Assembly (NCBI RefSeq): GCF_000800015.1
Contig: NZ_JUGR01000001.1
Span: 2,294,001-2,358,000 of the forward strand
Direction of reading: 5' to 3'
From: Terriglobus sp. TAA 43
GTDB taxonomy: Bacteria > Acidobacteriota > Terriglobia > Terriglobales > Acidobacteriaceae
Length of the DNA stretch: 64,000 bases
Part shown: piece after piece, positions 31,733 to 41,177 of the stretch
Numbering within the stretch: the first letter of the stretch is position 1
Layout: every line of letters begins with the position of its first letter
Position numbers and translations under genes: made by a program
The notes under the pieces: generated by a model
Database searches by the model: none
What the model was told of the DNA's origin: nothing
What the model saw: only the letters and a program-made list of their open reading frames with translations

Positions 31733-33358
31733 TCAATTCGTGGCAGCAATCGCAGACACGATCCTGTCCATCGCTTTCATGTCGTCGCTAGTACGAGGCG
31801 TATGCGCATTCACCATCACAGAAAAGATGAGTGTCTGCCCACTGGCGCAATCAATATAGCCTGACAACGCACGCGCCTCGCTCAGCGTTCCCGTCTTCGC
31901 GAACACATGGTCTTTCATGGGCGCACCGGGAAAACGAGCGCGCAACGTTCCATCTTCACCGCCGACAGGCAGCGTGGCTTTCCATGTCGCAAACCAGGGC
32001 TGTGTGGCCGAGTATTGAAGCAGCGTAGTGATGGCACGCGGGGTGACAAGATCATGCCCGCTCAACCCCGAGCCGTCGAAGAAGATAAAGTCTTCCGGGT
32101 CCACGCCCGCACGCTGCGTCATAAACGTCCGCACCACACGCGCGCCGCTCAAGGTGGAACCATTGCCAATTGCCGCACCCAGTTGATGCAGGAAGATCTC
32201 CGCATGCAAGTTCTGCGAAATCTTGTTCGTCAACATCATGTCTGTCGCAATGGTTTGCGAGGTCACAGATGCTAACGTGGCGTGAATCGCCGGATCGGCT
32301 CCGGAAGGCACCAGCCCTGTTGGCCGATGTGCCAGTTCACCCGCAGCAGGCAGCGTTACTGGCTTACGCACCTCCACTGTAAAACTGCCTTCATTCTGCG
32401 GCAGCCGATGCTTGCTCACCGGCTTGCCGTCCACCTTAACGCCGCGTTGTTCCAACAACATCTTGAATGCAGTCGCCGCATAATCCGCAGGATCGTTGAT
32501 TGCCAACTCTTCGTTGTCCGGCTCGCTATCTACCGCAATCGTGCCGTAGATTCGGACACTACGTGAATCCGGCATGCGCTCAATCGCCAGGTGCGATCCG
32601 CTCTTCGCATCACCTGTCTTCGCATCTACCGTGTCGATGGAGTACCAGGGCATCGCAGGCGAAAGCTCATACGCGACAGCGTCGCCAACCTTTGCACCCG
32701 GCTTCAGCTTGATGTTGATCAGGTTGTCATTGATGGTCAGCGCAGAGACCGGAGCACCATAGCCCCAGACTGCATCATCAATGCTCCAATCCTCGGGATA
32801 CGGCTCGTAGGGAAACAACGTGTCATCACCCACAATATTGCCCGCGATATGTTTCAACCCCGTCGCAGCAATTTTGTCCGCAAGCTGCGCAAGGTATCGC
32901 AACGGATCAACCGGCGGAGCATTAGGATCAACCTTCGGCCTCTGTGCGGGCGGAAGATGCGGCAGCGTGGTCCCTGAGAGATTCGGATCGCCATCACCGA
33001 CGAGTTCTAGATCACCATCCAGGTTGCCCTCGTGGATCGGCTTGAGAGGACTCGCAATCACGCGCGTTTCAAAGGTGGTATCTGCACCAAGCAACGCCAT
33101 CGCCGTAGCAGTGGTGAATAGCTTCGCATTCGACGCTGGCTGAAACAATTGCACATCGTTCATCGTGAACACAGGCGTGCCATCCATCTTCGTCACACGC
33201 ACACCCCAGTGCGCGCGCACCACATTCGGCTCGCTCGTGATGCGCTGCACGCGTTCCGCCAGCGGAAGACCGTCATACGTGGACAACGCCTGCGTCTGCG
33301 CGCAGGCTGACGCAATCGACACAGAAAGCAACAGTACAGGCAGAAACCGGGATCTCAT
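31733..33358 (-). CDS. dacB: D-alanyl-D-alanine carboxypeptidase/endopeptidase (PBP4, S13)
   Basis: From the ATG at 33358 the protein has 541 residues with a signal peptide (MRSRFLPVLLLSVSIASACA). The S13 active-site motifs are present: SxxK as SNAK (Ser76-Lys79), the conserved FFDGSGLSGHDL block and KTG at 488-490 (FAKTGTLSEARALSGYI). It trims or cleaves peptidoglycan cross-links in the periplasm. The long domain inserted between SxxK and the rest is as in PBP4. The frame extends to 33448, but the start at 33358 gives the signal peptide. It is divergent from folP. Confidence 0.93.
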   Translation of the reverse strand: MRSRFLPVLLLSVSIASACAQTQALSTYDGLPLAERVQRITSEPNVVRAHWGVRVTKMDGTPVFTMNDVQLFQPASNAKLFTTATAMALLGADTTFETRVIASPLKPIHEGNLDGDLELVGDGDPNLSGTTLPHLPPAQRPKVDPNAPPVDPLRYLAQLADKIAATGLKHIAGNIVGDDTLFPYEPYPEDWSIDDAVWGYGAPVSALTINDNLINIKLKPGAKVGDAVAYELSPAMPWYSIDTVDAKTGDAKSGSHLAIERMPDSRSVRIYGTIAVDSEPDNEELAINDPADYAATAFKMLLEQRGVKVDGKPVSKHRLPQNEGSFTVEVRKPVTLPAAGELAHRPTGLVPSGADPAIHATLASVTSQTIATDMMLTNKISQNLHAEIFLHQLGAAIGNGSTLSGARVVRTFMTQRAGVDPEDFIFFDGSGLSGHDLVTPRAITTLLQYSATQPWFATWKATLPVGGEDGTLRARFPGAPMKDHVFAKTGTLSEARALSGYIDCASGQTLIFSVMVNAHTPRTSDDMKAMDRIVSAIAATN

Positions 33359-33419
33359 GCGGCTGAGTGTACAGCCTATGGCGGGTTTCCGCGGGCAGAA
33401 GGCTGAAGCATTTTCTACA

Positions 33420-34337
33420 ATGGCAACGATGCAGATCGCACCCCGCATTCAATACGAGTGGAAACTGCGCACGCGCACCTTGCAACTGGGCAAACGCACG
33501 CTGGTTATGGGCATCCTCAATGTCACGCCTGATTCCTTCTCGGATGGCGGTGAGTATGTCTCTCTCAGTTCCGCACTGCAACATGCTTTCCACATGTTGG
33601 ATCACGGCGCCGACATCATCGACATTGGCGGCGAATCCACTCGCCCCGGCACGGCAGCAGGCACACCTGATGCCGTAAACGCAGGCGTGGAGCAGGAACG
33701 CGTCCTGCCGCTGATTCGCCATCTTATGCACGCCCGGCCCGGCACGATCATCTCCGTGGACACCTACCGCGCATCCACAGCGCGGCTTGCCATGGAAGCG
33801 GGTGCAGAAATTGTGAACGACGTCAGCGGGATGCTCTGGGATCGCGAGATGGCTGCCATGTGCGCAGAGTTACGCTGCGGCGTCGTCGCCATGCACACAC
33901 GCGGTCTACCCTCTGAATGGGCGAAACAAGCGCCACTCGAGCCGCACCAGATTGCCCCTATGGTATTGGCAGAGCTTCGCGAAACAGCGTCGCGCCTGAT
34001 GCTTGCGGGATGCGAACGCTCCAGCATCGTTCTTGATCCGGGATTCGGCTTCGGCAAGGTCGGGAATGAAAACTGGACCCTGCTGCACGAGATGGATCGA
34101 CTTCAGGAGCTAGGTTTTCCTCTACTGGCAGGGCTTTCACGCAAAGGGTTCCTTGGCGACGTACTGCGAAAGACCAATGGCGGCGAGGCACCGGCACCGC
34201 ATCTGCGCGACAAAGCTACTGCTGCGGCAAATGTGATTGCCGCGCTTGCCGGAGCACACATCGTTCGTGTTCACGATATTCGACGCACACGCGAAGCCAT
34301 GGTCGTTACAGACGCCGTCCGCGAAGCTGCGTTCTGA
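33420..34337 (+). CDS. folP: Dihydropteroate synthase
   Basis: A 305-residue TIM-barrel enzyme joining p-aminobenzoate to 6-hydroxymethyl-7,8-dihydropterin diphosphate, the target of sulfonamides. All motifs are intact: MGILNVTPDSFSDGG, IDIGGESTRPG, SVDTYR, VNDVSG, LDPGFGFGK, LAGLSRKGFLG and RVHDI. The start is uncertain between ATGs at 33378, 33420 and 33429; I chose 33420, just before the first conserved region. It lies 62 nt from divergent dacB. It ends 8 nt from the convergent DUF4175 gene. Confidence 0.94.
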   Translation: MATMQIAPRIQYEWKLRTRTLQLGKRTLVMGILNVTPDSFSDGGEYVSLSSALQHAFHMLDHGADIIDIGGESTRPGTAAGTPDAVNAGVEQERVLPLIRHLMHARPGTIISVDTYRASTARLAMEAGAEIVNDVSGMLWDREMAAMCAELRCGVVAMHTRGLPSEWAKQAPLEPHQIAPMVLAELRETASRLMLAGCERSSIVLDPGFGFGKVGNENWTLLHEMDRLQELGFPLLAGLSRKGFLGDVLRKTNGGEAPAPHLRDKATAAANVIAALAGAHIVRVHDIRRTREAMVVTDAVREAAF

Positions 34338-34345
34338 ACTGTGAT

Positions 34346-37300
34346 TTAGCGAGTACTGTTCTTGCTCAGCCGGCGATAGTAGTCCGCAACGGAATCGCTG
34401 TATCCCGCAGGGATTGTCTGCGGCGTTCCTGTGTGCGCCGTCGTATCGCCACTGCGTTGTAGCTCCAACTCCAGGCGATCCACGGTGCGCAAGACTTCGC
34501 TGTGCATCTGTTCCACCATCGCAGGATTTCCCGGGAACCGCTTCGGATCCAGATTCTGCATTTGCCGCGTTAGCTCTTCAAGATCCTTCTGCGCCTGCGG
34601 ATCACCCTTGACCGTGCCGCGAAGTACGAGTAACTGGCGAAGACTCTGCTGGTAGTTTCGTTCCGTATCCGCAGGGTTGTCAGACGTATCCTTTGCGCCG
34701 AACGGCGTGCCGCCCGCCGCATACGTATTGTTGCCGGTATTGGCACCGCCAAAGACCGTCCCGCGCCCGCCTCCGCCGCCGTTCACGCGATTGCCCAAAT
34801 CACCAAGCTGACCACCGCGATCATCCGTGGCGCCATCGCGTCCATTGCCCCGCGTCAAAGCGCCACCATTGCGATTACCTGCCATCTGCCCATTGCTGCC
34901 TTGGCCGCCACCATTTTGCGCAGACTGCGTACCACCACCTTGCTGAGAGCCTCCCGATTGCTGGCCCCCGCGCCCCTGCTGCGATCCATTGCCCTGCTGT
35001 GATCCCTGCCCCTGTTGTTGCTGTCCTTGTTGCTGTCCTTGACCTAGCTGACCGTTGCGATTCTGCTGACCATTCCCCTGCTGTCCGCTGCCGCCGCGAT
35101 TCAAACCATTGTCCTGCCGCGAAGCCTGCATTGCCTGCAACTCCGAACGCAAACGCGCCACTTGCCCCAATGCCGCATCCTGATCCGGCTTTCCTGCATC
35201 TTGTGGACGTTGTCCATTGCCATTGCCAACTGCACCGGAAGCGGCATGCAGTTGCGACGACAGCTTCGACAAGCCATCCGCGATGCCCTTCTCCGTACCA
35301 TTGCTGTTGGGATTAACGCCGGTCCTCAGCCAGTCCGCACTCCGCTGCATACGGTTGTCGAGATCGCTGTTATCCATCTCCGACAACGCATCACGCACCT
35401 TCTTCGCGGCGTCCGGCTGATTCGCTGCCATGCCCGACGCGGCATCGCGCATGTTCTTCTGCAGCTTCGACAAGCTATCAGACAACTGCTGCCGATCCCC
35501 AGCAAGCTGGTTCCGCTGCCGCATGAGATTCTGGTAATCCTGCGTGTTGAAGTCGCGATTCTGCGTCTGCTTGGTGAAGTCATCAATACGCTGCGCCTGC
35601 GCCTTCTCTTCCTGCTGGATACGATCGGCCTCACGCGAGAGCTGCCCCATACGATTACCCGCAAGACTCTGTTGCGCACCTCCCATCAGACTCGTCGCTT
35701 CACGCAGACGCTCCGCCGCCTGCCGCTGCGCCTCTGCGCTCTGGCCATTTGCGCCCGGAGTCCCTGCGCGCTTCATCGCATCGCTGGCCGAACGCACGCG
35801 ATTCAAAGCCTGCTCAATGCGCTGATCTGCACTCCCTTGCGAACCGCTGCTACCACCGCGAGCCTGCTGTTGGCCGCTGCTACCAGAAGAGGAAGAGCTC
35901 TGACCATTCTGCTGGTTACCTTGCTGTCCGTTTTGTGAAGACGGCTGTCCGCCCTGCGAAGAAGATTGGCCCTGCTGTCCGCTCTGCGACTGTCCCTGTT
36001 GGCCGTTCTGATTGTTCTGCGCAAGCTGTTCCATCTGCCGCTGCAGCTGTTCCGCCTCGCGACGCAACATCTCCTGTTGCCAGCGCTCTTGAAATGCCTG
36101 CTGCGGATTCTTCTGCTGCTGCGCTAACTCTTCCTGTCGCTTCGCCAACGCATCCAGCTTGGCCAGCGCATCTTCGACTTGCTTCTGGTGCTCCTCCTGC
36201 GGAGACGAAGTGCGCGCGGTCTCATACTGGTTCTTCTCGGTGTCCATCTCCAGATCAAACAACGAAGCCAGATCCCGCCCTGTGCTGTTCCCTCCACCAC
36301 CGCCACCACCGCCCTGCTGTCCAAACGCTACCTGGATCTGCCGGAACGTCGCCTCCGCACGCAGCAACGCCTGCAGCGCCTTCTGCTCTGACGTCAACGC
36401 TTCCTGCCACTTCGTAACCGAAAGCTTCTCGCTCGCAGGCAACATGTTCTTCGCCGCCTCTTGCATGGCCTTGTCGAAGGTGGTGAACTCTTCATTCGCC
36501 TCAGAAAGATCGCGGCTGTTCACACGAACACTCAACGCGTTCACTTGGTCACGCAGCTTGATCTGCGCTCCGGAAAGGAAATCGCCCTGTGCCTTCGCGC
36601 TCTTTTCTGTCGCAGTTTTGTCGTTGATCTGCTTCCACGTCTGTTCAATTAATTCTTTCTGTCGCCGCGAAATGTCAGTCTGGTTGCCGCCTTGCTGCCC
36701 GCCTCCACCACCGCCGCCACCACCCCCCTGCTGCGACTGCGAAAACTCACGCTCAAACGGATCCGCCTGGATGAACGAGATATCCGTACGCGACTCCGCA
36801 TGACCATCGCGCGCCGTTGCGTAAAGACTGACAAGATCACCCGGCTGCAACTTGAAATCTTCCAGCCGCAATGTGTACTTCCCATCCGCGTCGCGCGCAC
36901 CCGGCTTGTTCAACATGGCAATGTCTTTATCCGGGCCGCCATTCACGCTGTAATGCAGATGCATATCGCGCAGCCCAAATTGCGCGCCGCCCTTCACGCC
37001 AACTGTCACTTCTTCAATCGGACTGGCGCGGTAATCCCGCCCCGGCTTCTCAATCGCAATCTGCGGTGGCTCCGCTTTATCCGTTGCAATGAAGTAGTCC
37101 TCACTCAACCGCACCGGCTTGCCATCGGCAGTGCCCGCAACGTGATATGCACCATCCTTCGCCATGGCAATCGTTCCCTTGTAACGATTGCCTTCGACGG
37201 ACTCCAGATGAATCGTTCGGCCATCGTCCAGCGAAAGATTGCCATCCTTCAGCGGGCGGTCCATCTCAATCTGCAACTCTGCCTGCGTGCCTTCAATCGC

Positions 37301-38218
37301 GCGTAGATCACCTGCGTGTTCCTGGCTCTCCGTCTTCAGCCCTGTCCACGCGGGATAGTGATAGGTCACCTTCACAGACTTCACCGCTGCCAGATCGGCC
37401 ACACGCACCGTGTGATGTTCAGAGGTCAGCGGGCCCGCTGTAACGTAATACTCCACATCCTCCGGCAATCCGGTAAACGTGAATTGATAACTCGCATTGC
37501 CCGTTGCAGACGGAATCGCCTGCATCGCTACGGGTTCCCATCCATTGCTACTGTGAAAGCGCGCAAATAGCTCCACACGCTCTGGATGCAGATTCGTTAT
37601 CTGGGCCGTGATGAGCTGATCACTGTTGCGCCGCACAGTCACATCACCGGGCTGCACCGCTATTCCATAGAGAGGCTGCACAGCTTTCCGCTCACCACGC
37701 CACAGCAGCGAAGCACCGTAGCCCATGTAGCCAGGCGCTGCAAAAATCATCCACAACAACGCCACAACGCACGCAGCGCCCGCGCCAGCAAACATTGCCA
37801 ACGTTGATACAGGCACAACCGTTTGCGGCTTCACATATTCCGTCTTCGCCAACGTGTCCGCAGCGAGCAACTCGACAAACGGATTCGTCTTTTCCTCGCG
37901 CTGATGAAACGTCGTCAAACGATCTTCAAGTTCAGGATGCGAAGCCTCAACGTTTGCAATCGCTCGTGACGCTGTCATTCGCCACAGCGGCCAGGCAATA
38001 CCTGCACACGCGACCACAACAAGCAGAGCGAACAATAGAACACGCGCCTGCATTGTGCCCGTATGAGGAAATGCATAATGGTTCAGCAACAACACCAGCA
38101 CCAGCGTCATCACCAATGCAGTTGCAAAGAAGATCGCCACGCCACGCACACCTTCGCGCAACTGCAACCGTTGCCGGATGTGTGCAATATAACTGCGGAG
38201 TTCGCCCTGATAACTCAT
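34346..38218 (-). CDS. Giant DUF4175-like membrane protein with Gln/Gly/Ser-rich tracts
   Basis: From the ATG at 38218 (MSYQGELRSYIAHIRQ) the protein has 1290 residues. The N-terminal region has two membrane spans near 25-46 and 59-80 and a third near 137-160, typical of DUF4175. Beta-rich repeats follow (about 170-500), then a coiled-coil, Gln/Arg-rich region interrupted by low-complexity runs: two poly-Gly tracts (about 36290-36320 and 36700-36730 in DNA) and Gln/Asn/Ser/Gly-rich stretches (about 35870-36030 and 34850-35110). It is the last gene of the operon; its ATG overlaps the upstream TGA (ATGA), and GGAGG precedes it. The C-terminal function is unknown, possibly a large scaffold. Confidence 0.85.
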   Translation of the reverse strand: MSYQGELRSYIAHIRQRLQLREGVRGVAIFFATALVMTLVLVLLLNHYAFPHTGTMQARVLLFALLVVVACAGIAWPLWRMTASRAIANVEASHPELEDRLTTFHQREEKTNPFVELLAADTLAKTEYVKPQTVVPVSTLAMFAGAGAACVVALLWMIFAAPGYMGYGASLLWRGERKAVQPLYGIAVQPGDVTVRRNSDQLITAQITNLHPERVELFARFHSSNGWEPVAMQAIPSATGNASYQFTFTGLPEDVEYYVTAGPLTSEHHTVRVADLAAVKSVKVTYHYPAWTGLKTESQEHAGDLRAIEGTQAELQIEMDRPLKDGNLSLDDGRTIHLESVEGNRYKGTIAMAKDGAYHVAGTADGKPVRLSEDYFIATDKAEPPQIAIEKPGRDYRASPIEEVTVGVKGGAQFGLRDMHLHYSVNGGPDKDIAMLNKPGARDADGKYTLRLEDFKLQPGDLVSLYATARDGHAESRTDISFIQADPFEREFSQSQQGGGGGGGGGGQQGGNQTDISRRQKELIEQTWKQINDKTATEKSAKAQGDFLSGAQIKLRDQVNALSVRVNSRDLSEANEEFTTFDKAMQEAAKNMLPASEKLSVTKWQEALTSEQKALQALLRAEATFRQIQVAFGQQGGGGGGGGNSTGRDLASLFDLEMDTEKNQYETARTSSPQEEHQKQVEDALAKLDALAKRQEELAQQQKNPQQAFQERWQQEMLRREAEQLQRQMEQLAQNNQNGQQGQSQSGQQGQSSSQGGQPSSQNGQQGNQQNGQSSSSSGSSGQQQARGGSSGSQGSADQRIEQALNRVRSASDAMKRAGTPGANGQSAEAQRQAAERLREATSLMGGAQQSLAGNRMGQLSREADRIQQEEKAQAQRIDDFTKQTQNRDFNTQDYQNLMRQRNQLAGDRQQLSDSLSKLQKNMRDAASGMAANQPDAAKKVRDALSEMDNSDLDNRMQRSADWLRTGVNPNSNGTEKGIADGLSKLSSQLHAASGAVGNGNGQRPQDAGKPDQDAALGQVARLRSELQAMQASRQDNGLNRGGSGQQGNGQQNRNGQLGQGQQQGQQQQGQGSQQGNGSQQGRGGQQSGGSQQGGGTQSAQNGGGQGSNGQMAGNRNGGALTRGNGRDGATDDRGGQLGDLGNRVNGGGGGRGTVFGGANTGNNTYAAGGTPFGAKDTSDNPADTERNYQQSLRQLLVLRGTVKGDPQAQKDLEELTRQMQNLDPKRFPGNPAMVEQMHSEVLRTVDRLELELQRSGDTTAHTGTPQTIPAGYSDSVADYYRRLSKNSTR

Positions 38219-40245
38219 GCATCCTCCCGCTGCGTGGCCATGTAGCTGCCGGAGAGAACCGTCTCCGCAATCGCTACGAGGAGTGCCAGCAGCATAACCC
38301 ACCACCACAAGCTCACGCGCTGAAATTTCGCGTCGCCGGCGACCGCAGTTTTTTCCTGCGCCTCGCCGCTATTGCTTCCCGCCCACAACTGCTGTAGATC
38401 CTGCGGCATCGGCTCCAGATCGCTCTCGAGCCGATTCGCATTCACACCAATCACCGCATCCCGGCCGCTGGCAAAATGCACGCTGTAAAAGCCTGTGCGC
38501 TCCAGGCGGAACGTCTGCGCCGTGCGCGCTTCCTCTAACGACAGTGCTCGTTTCGCGTCCGGATCAATTACCTCAACATTCGCTGTCGACGCATTCCCGG
38601 AGCGCAACGTTACAAAACTATCCACCACGCGAGAACCAGCTAACCGTTCTGCACCCGCAAGATAGCGCGCACTCCGATCCACGAACGCCACAAACACAGG
38701 ATGCAGCGGTAGATCGTTCGTTAAGTTGTCGAACCCGGTGGTCAGCAACAACACATGACCTTCGCCTATCGCACGGTCCAGCAGCAGCGGCGTGCCATCA
38801 TTCAATCGCGCCAATACCCGAGCATTTGCCGCATCCACCTGTGCGGCGTAAAAGACCTTCGCTTCGGCCCATCCGCCGTTGTCACGCCCCGGTTGCGCAT
38901 CCTGCAGCGCGGGATGCGTAAAGTCCACCTGTCCTACCGTTGCAGGCGCATTCGCGTTGTAGCTACGCGTATCCTTCACGTCGCTGCCCCACAACGGAAC
39001 ACGCGCGTGATGTCCCGCAGCCGTACCCAAGGCGATCAACACATTGCCACCCTTCTGCACATAATCCTGCAGGTTGTGTTCAAAGATGGAAGGCAACGAA
39101 ACGGCATCAGACAACACAACAAACGCAAACCGTGAAGGATCAAGATCATTCGCGGCCGCCGCACTGGTACTTTGCAGTGTGAACGAAGCACGCGCCGCAG
39201 CAGCCAGCGCCGAGCCGTAATACACCTCCGAACGCGTGTCGCCAATGCCATGCAGAAACAGCACCTTCTCCGGATCAGAGCGCCTAATTGCAAAGTAGCT
39301 CACGTCATCCGCGGCAAACGAATCACGGCCATCGATATGCGCTTCGCAACGGTTGAATCCATATGCCACATCCAGCGGCGCAAACTCGACTGTGGCGCTG
39401 CCATTCTCTGGCACATCCACTTGCTTCGTGGCGACAATGTGTCCATTCACCAGCAGTGACACGCTCTTCTTCGCCGCACGTGCATGAAATCCCGTGACCG
39501 TTACACGCGCACGCGACTGCTTCGGATCCTTCACATCGGCAATCTCCGCAGGCGCATCCACGCTCGCCACCGTCCAGTTTTCTGTAGGACTTCCCTTCGC
39601 CACCTGGTGCAATGTCAGCGCTACATCCGGCGGCATCACCATATCCGCAAAACTCGCAGGCATTGCGGACTTCTGCACGTCGCTGAATAGATGTAAGTCC
39701 GCAGGCTGCCTGCTACCCTCTCGCAACGAACGCAACGTGCGCGCTAGCTCGCCATAACTCGCATGACCATCGCCCGGTTGAACACTCTCCAGCGCCGATC
39801 GCAACTGAGTGCCATCGTCTGTCACTTGTGTCAGCACTTGTACCTGTCCGCCCACTGCAATCACCTGCGCCCGCTGCGATCCACTGCGTTTCGCCAACGT
39901 CTCCAACGCTTCGTGCTTCGCATCATCAAAGCGTGTCCCGGCGCGCATGCTGTACGAGTTATCCAGCACAATCATCAGCAGTCGCCCCGCGGGATCAGCT
40001 GCAGGCCGCTTCATAAATGGATTCGCAAACGCCAGCACCACCAGCAGCACCAATGCCGCACGCAACGCAAATAGCAACAGATACTTCAAGCGCCGATGCT
40101 TCGTAGAACTCTGCGTACCGCGCTCAAAGAACATCAGCGATCCGACAGGACGCGGCACCGTGACATGACGCCGCAGCAGGTGCACAAAGACAGGCACACC
40201 CAGCGCAAGCAATCCACCCAGAAACCACGGCGCAAGAAATCCCAC
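38215..40245 (-). CDS. BatA-like VWA membrane protein
   Basis: A 676-residue protein starting at a GTG (40245) with the N-terminal BatA module (MGFLAPWFLGGLLALGVPVFVHLL, then a second span near 55-75). A von Willebrand factor A domain follows with the metal motif DNSYSM (Asp95, Ser97, Ser99) and LFSDVQKS as the later Asp position. The rest is beta-rich, with a GATase-like stretch (FVVLSDAVSLPSIF and GNVLIALGTAAGHH, about 380-420), and the C-terminus ends in a hydrophobic segment. It belongs to the MoxR operon and is expected to sit in the cytoplasmic membrane with its VWA facing the periplasm or cytoplasm. Stop overlaps the next start by ATGA. Confidence 0.85.
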   Translation of the reverse strand: MGFLAPWFLGGLLALGVPVFVHLLRRHVTVPRPVGSLMFFERGTQSSTKHRRLKYLLLFALRAALVLLVVLAFANPFMKRPAADPAGRLLMIVLDNSYSMRAGTRFDDAKHEALETLAKRSGSQRAQVIAVGGQVQVLTQVTDDGTQLRSALESVQPGDGHASYGELARTLRSLREGSRQPADLHLFSDVQKSAMPASFADMVMPPDVALTLHQVAKGSPTENWTVASVDAPAEIADVKDPKQSRARVTVTGFHARAAKKSVSLLVNGHIVATKQVDVPENGSATVEFAPLDVAYGFNRCEAHIDGRDSFAADDVSYFAIRRSDPEKVLFLHGIGDTRSEVYYGSALAAAARASFTLQSTSAAAANDLDPSRFAFVVLSDAVSLPSIFEHNLQDYVQKGGNVLIALGTAAGHHARVPLWGSDVKDTRSYNANAPATVGQVDFTHPALQDAQPGRDNGGWAEAKVFYAAQVDAANARVLARLNDGTPLLLDRAIGEGHVLLLTTGFDNLTNDLPLHPVFVAFVDRSARYLAGAERLAGSRVVDSFVTLRSGNASTANVEVIDPDAKRALSLEEARTAQTFRLERTGFYSVHFASGRDAVIGVNANRLESDLEPMPQDLQQLWAGSNSGEAQEKTAVAGDAKFQRVSLWWWVMLLALLVAIAETVLSGSYMATQREDA

Positions 40246-40283
40246 GGCTTAACGCATCTCCTTTCCACGCAGCTGTCGGTTCG

Positions 40284-41174
40284 TCATACGTTCCCCATCT
40301 GGCGCAACGTTAGGTACTCTCGCAACGCATGATCCAGGGGCTGATCCGTCAACAACAGTCGATAGCCCAATCCCGCAGCGCGCGCCTTCGACTGCAGCGC
40401 TTCGATATGCGTCTGCATCTTCTGCCGATAAGTCGTCTTCGCATATTCCGGGATCACTTCAATGCGCTGATCCGTCTCAAGATCAACAAGCACCGAAGCC
40501 GACTTCAACTCCATCCGCACTTCCTGTGGATCCAACACGTGAAACAGCACCACCTCATTTCCGTGAAAGCGCAGCGGTTCAATCATCTTCACAATTAGTT
40601 CCGGTTCTTCATAAAAGTCCGAAACCACCACCGCAATACCTCGCCGATGCAGCAACTGCTGAAAGTGATGCAGCGGCTTGCCAAAGTCGGTGCGCGCACG
40701 TGGCTCCGCATGCTCCAATCCAGCCAGCAATCGCGCCATCTGCCCTGCTCGCGCGGAAGGCCGCACGTATTCGCGCACCTCATCATCGAAGACGATCAGT
40801 CCCGCGGCGTCGCGCTGCCGTTTGATTGCCAAATAAAACAACGACGCTGCGAGATATCGCGCATAATCCATCTTGGAAACATCTGCGTTCGCCAGTTGCA
40901 TACTGTTGCTCGCATCCAGCAGCACGGTTAACTGCGAATTCGTCTCGCCGCGATAACGCTTGATGTACGTGCGATCCGTGCGCCCATACAGGTTCCAGTC
41001 CACATGCCGCAGATCATCGCCCGGCGCATACGCGCGATACTCCGCAAACTCCTGCGAGAAGCCGAAGTCCGGTGACCGGTGCAGTCCAGCCACAAAACCA
41101 TCCACCACCGTCTTCGCCAACAAATCCAGCGAAGAGATAGCCGATAACACCGCGGGTTGTAGGAATCGTTGCAA
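40284..41174 (-). CDS. DUF58 protein
   Basis: A 296-residue protein with the DUF58 signature FAEYRAYAPGDDLRHVDWNLYGRTDRTYIKRYRGE (residues 43-77) and a VWA-like fold after it: LLDASNSM at 86-92 is the metal motif. DUF58 proteins partner with MoxR ATPases. Start is a TTG at 41174 preceded by GGAGTAGAGG. It follows the MoxR stop by 3 nt and lies 38 nt before the BatA-like gene. It is one of the core components of the module. Confidence 0.9.
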   Translation of the reverse strand: MQRFLQPAVLSAISSLDLLAKTVVDGFVAGLHRSPDFGFSQEFAEYRAYAPGDDLRHVDWNLYGRTDRTYIKRYRGETNSQLTVLLDASNSMQLANADVSKMDYARYLAASLFYLAIKRQRDAAGLIVFDDEVREYVRPSARAGQMARLLAGLEHAEPRARTDFGKPLHHFQQLLHRRGIAVVVSDFYEEPELIVKMIEPLRFHGNEVVLFHVLDPQEVRMELKSASVLVDLETDQRIEVIPEYAKTTYRQKMQTHIEALQSKARAAGLGYRLLLTDQPLDHALREYLTLRQMGNV

Positions 41175-41177
41175 CCT

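Noticed and set aside
33359-33448. 30-residue N-terminal extension of DacB
   Set aside because: The ATG at 33358 gives a clean signal peptide, and the extension reaches into the folP start region.
34850-36730. Repetitive DNA suspected to be a CRISPR or tandem array
   Set aside because: The repeats are irregular and lie in frame inside the DUF4175 gene; they encode Gln/Gly/Ser tracts and not spacer-repeat units.
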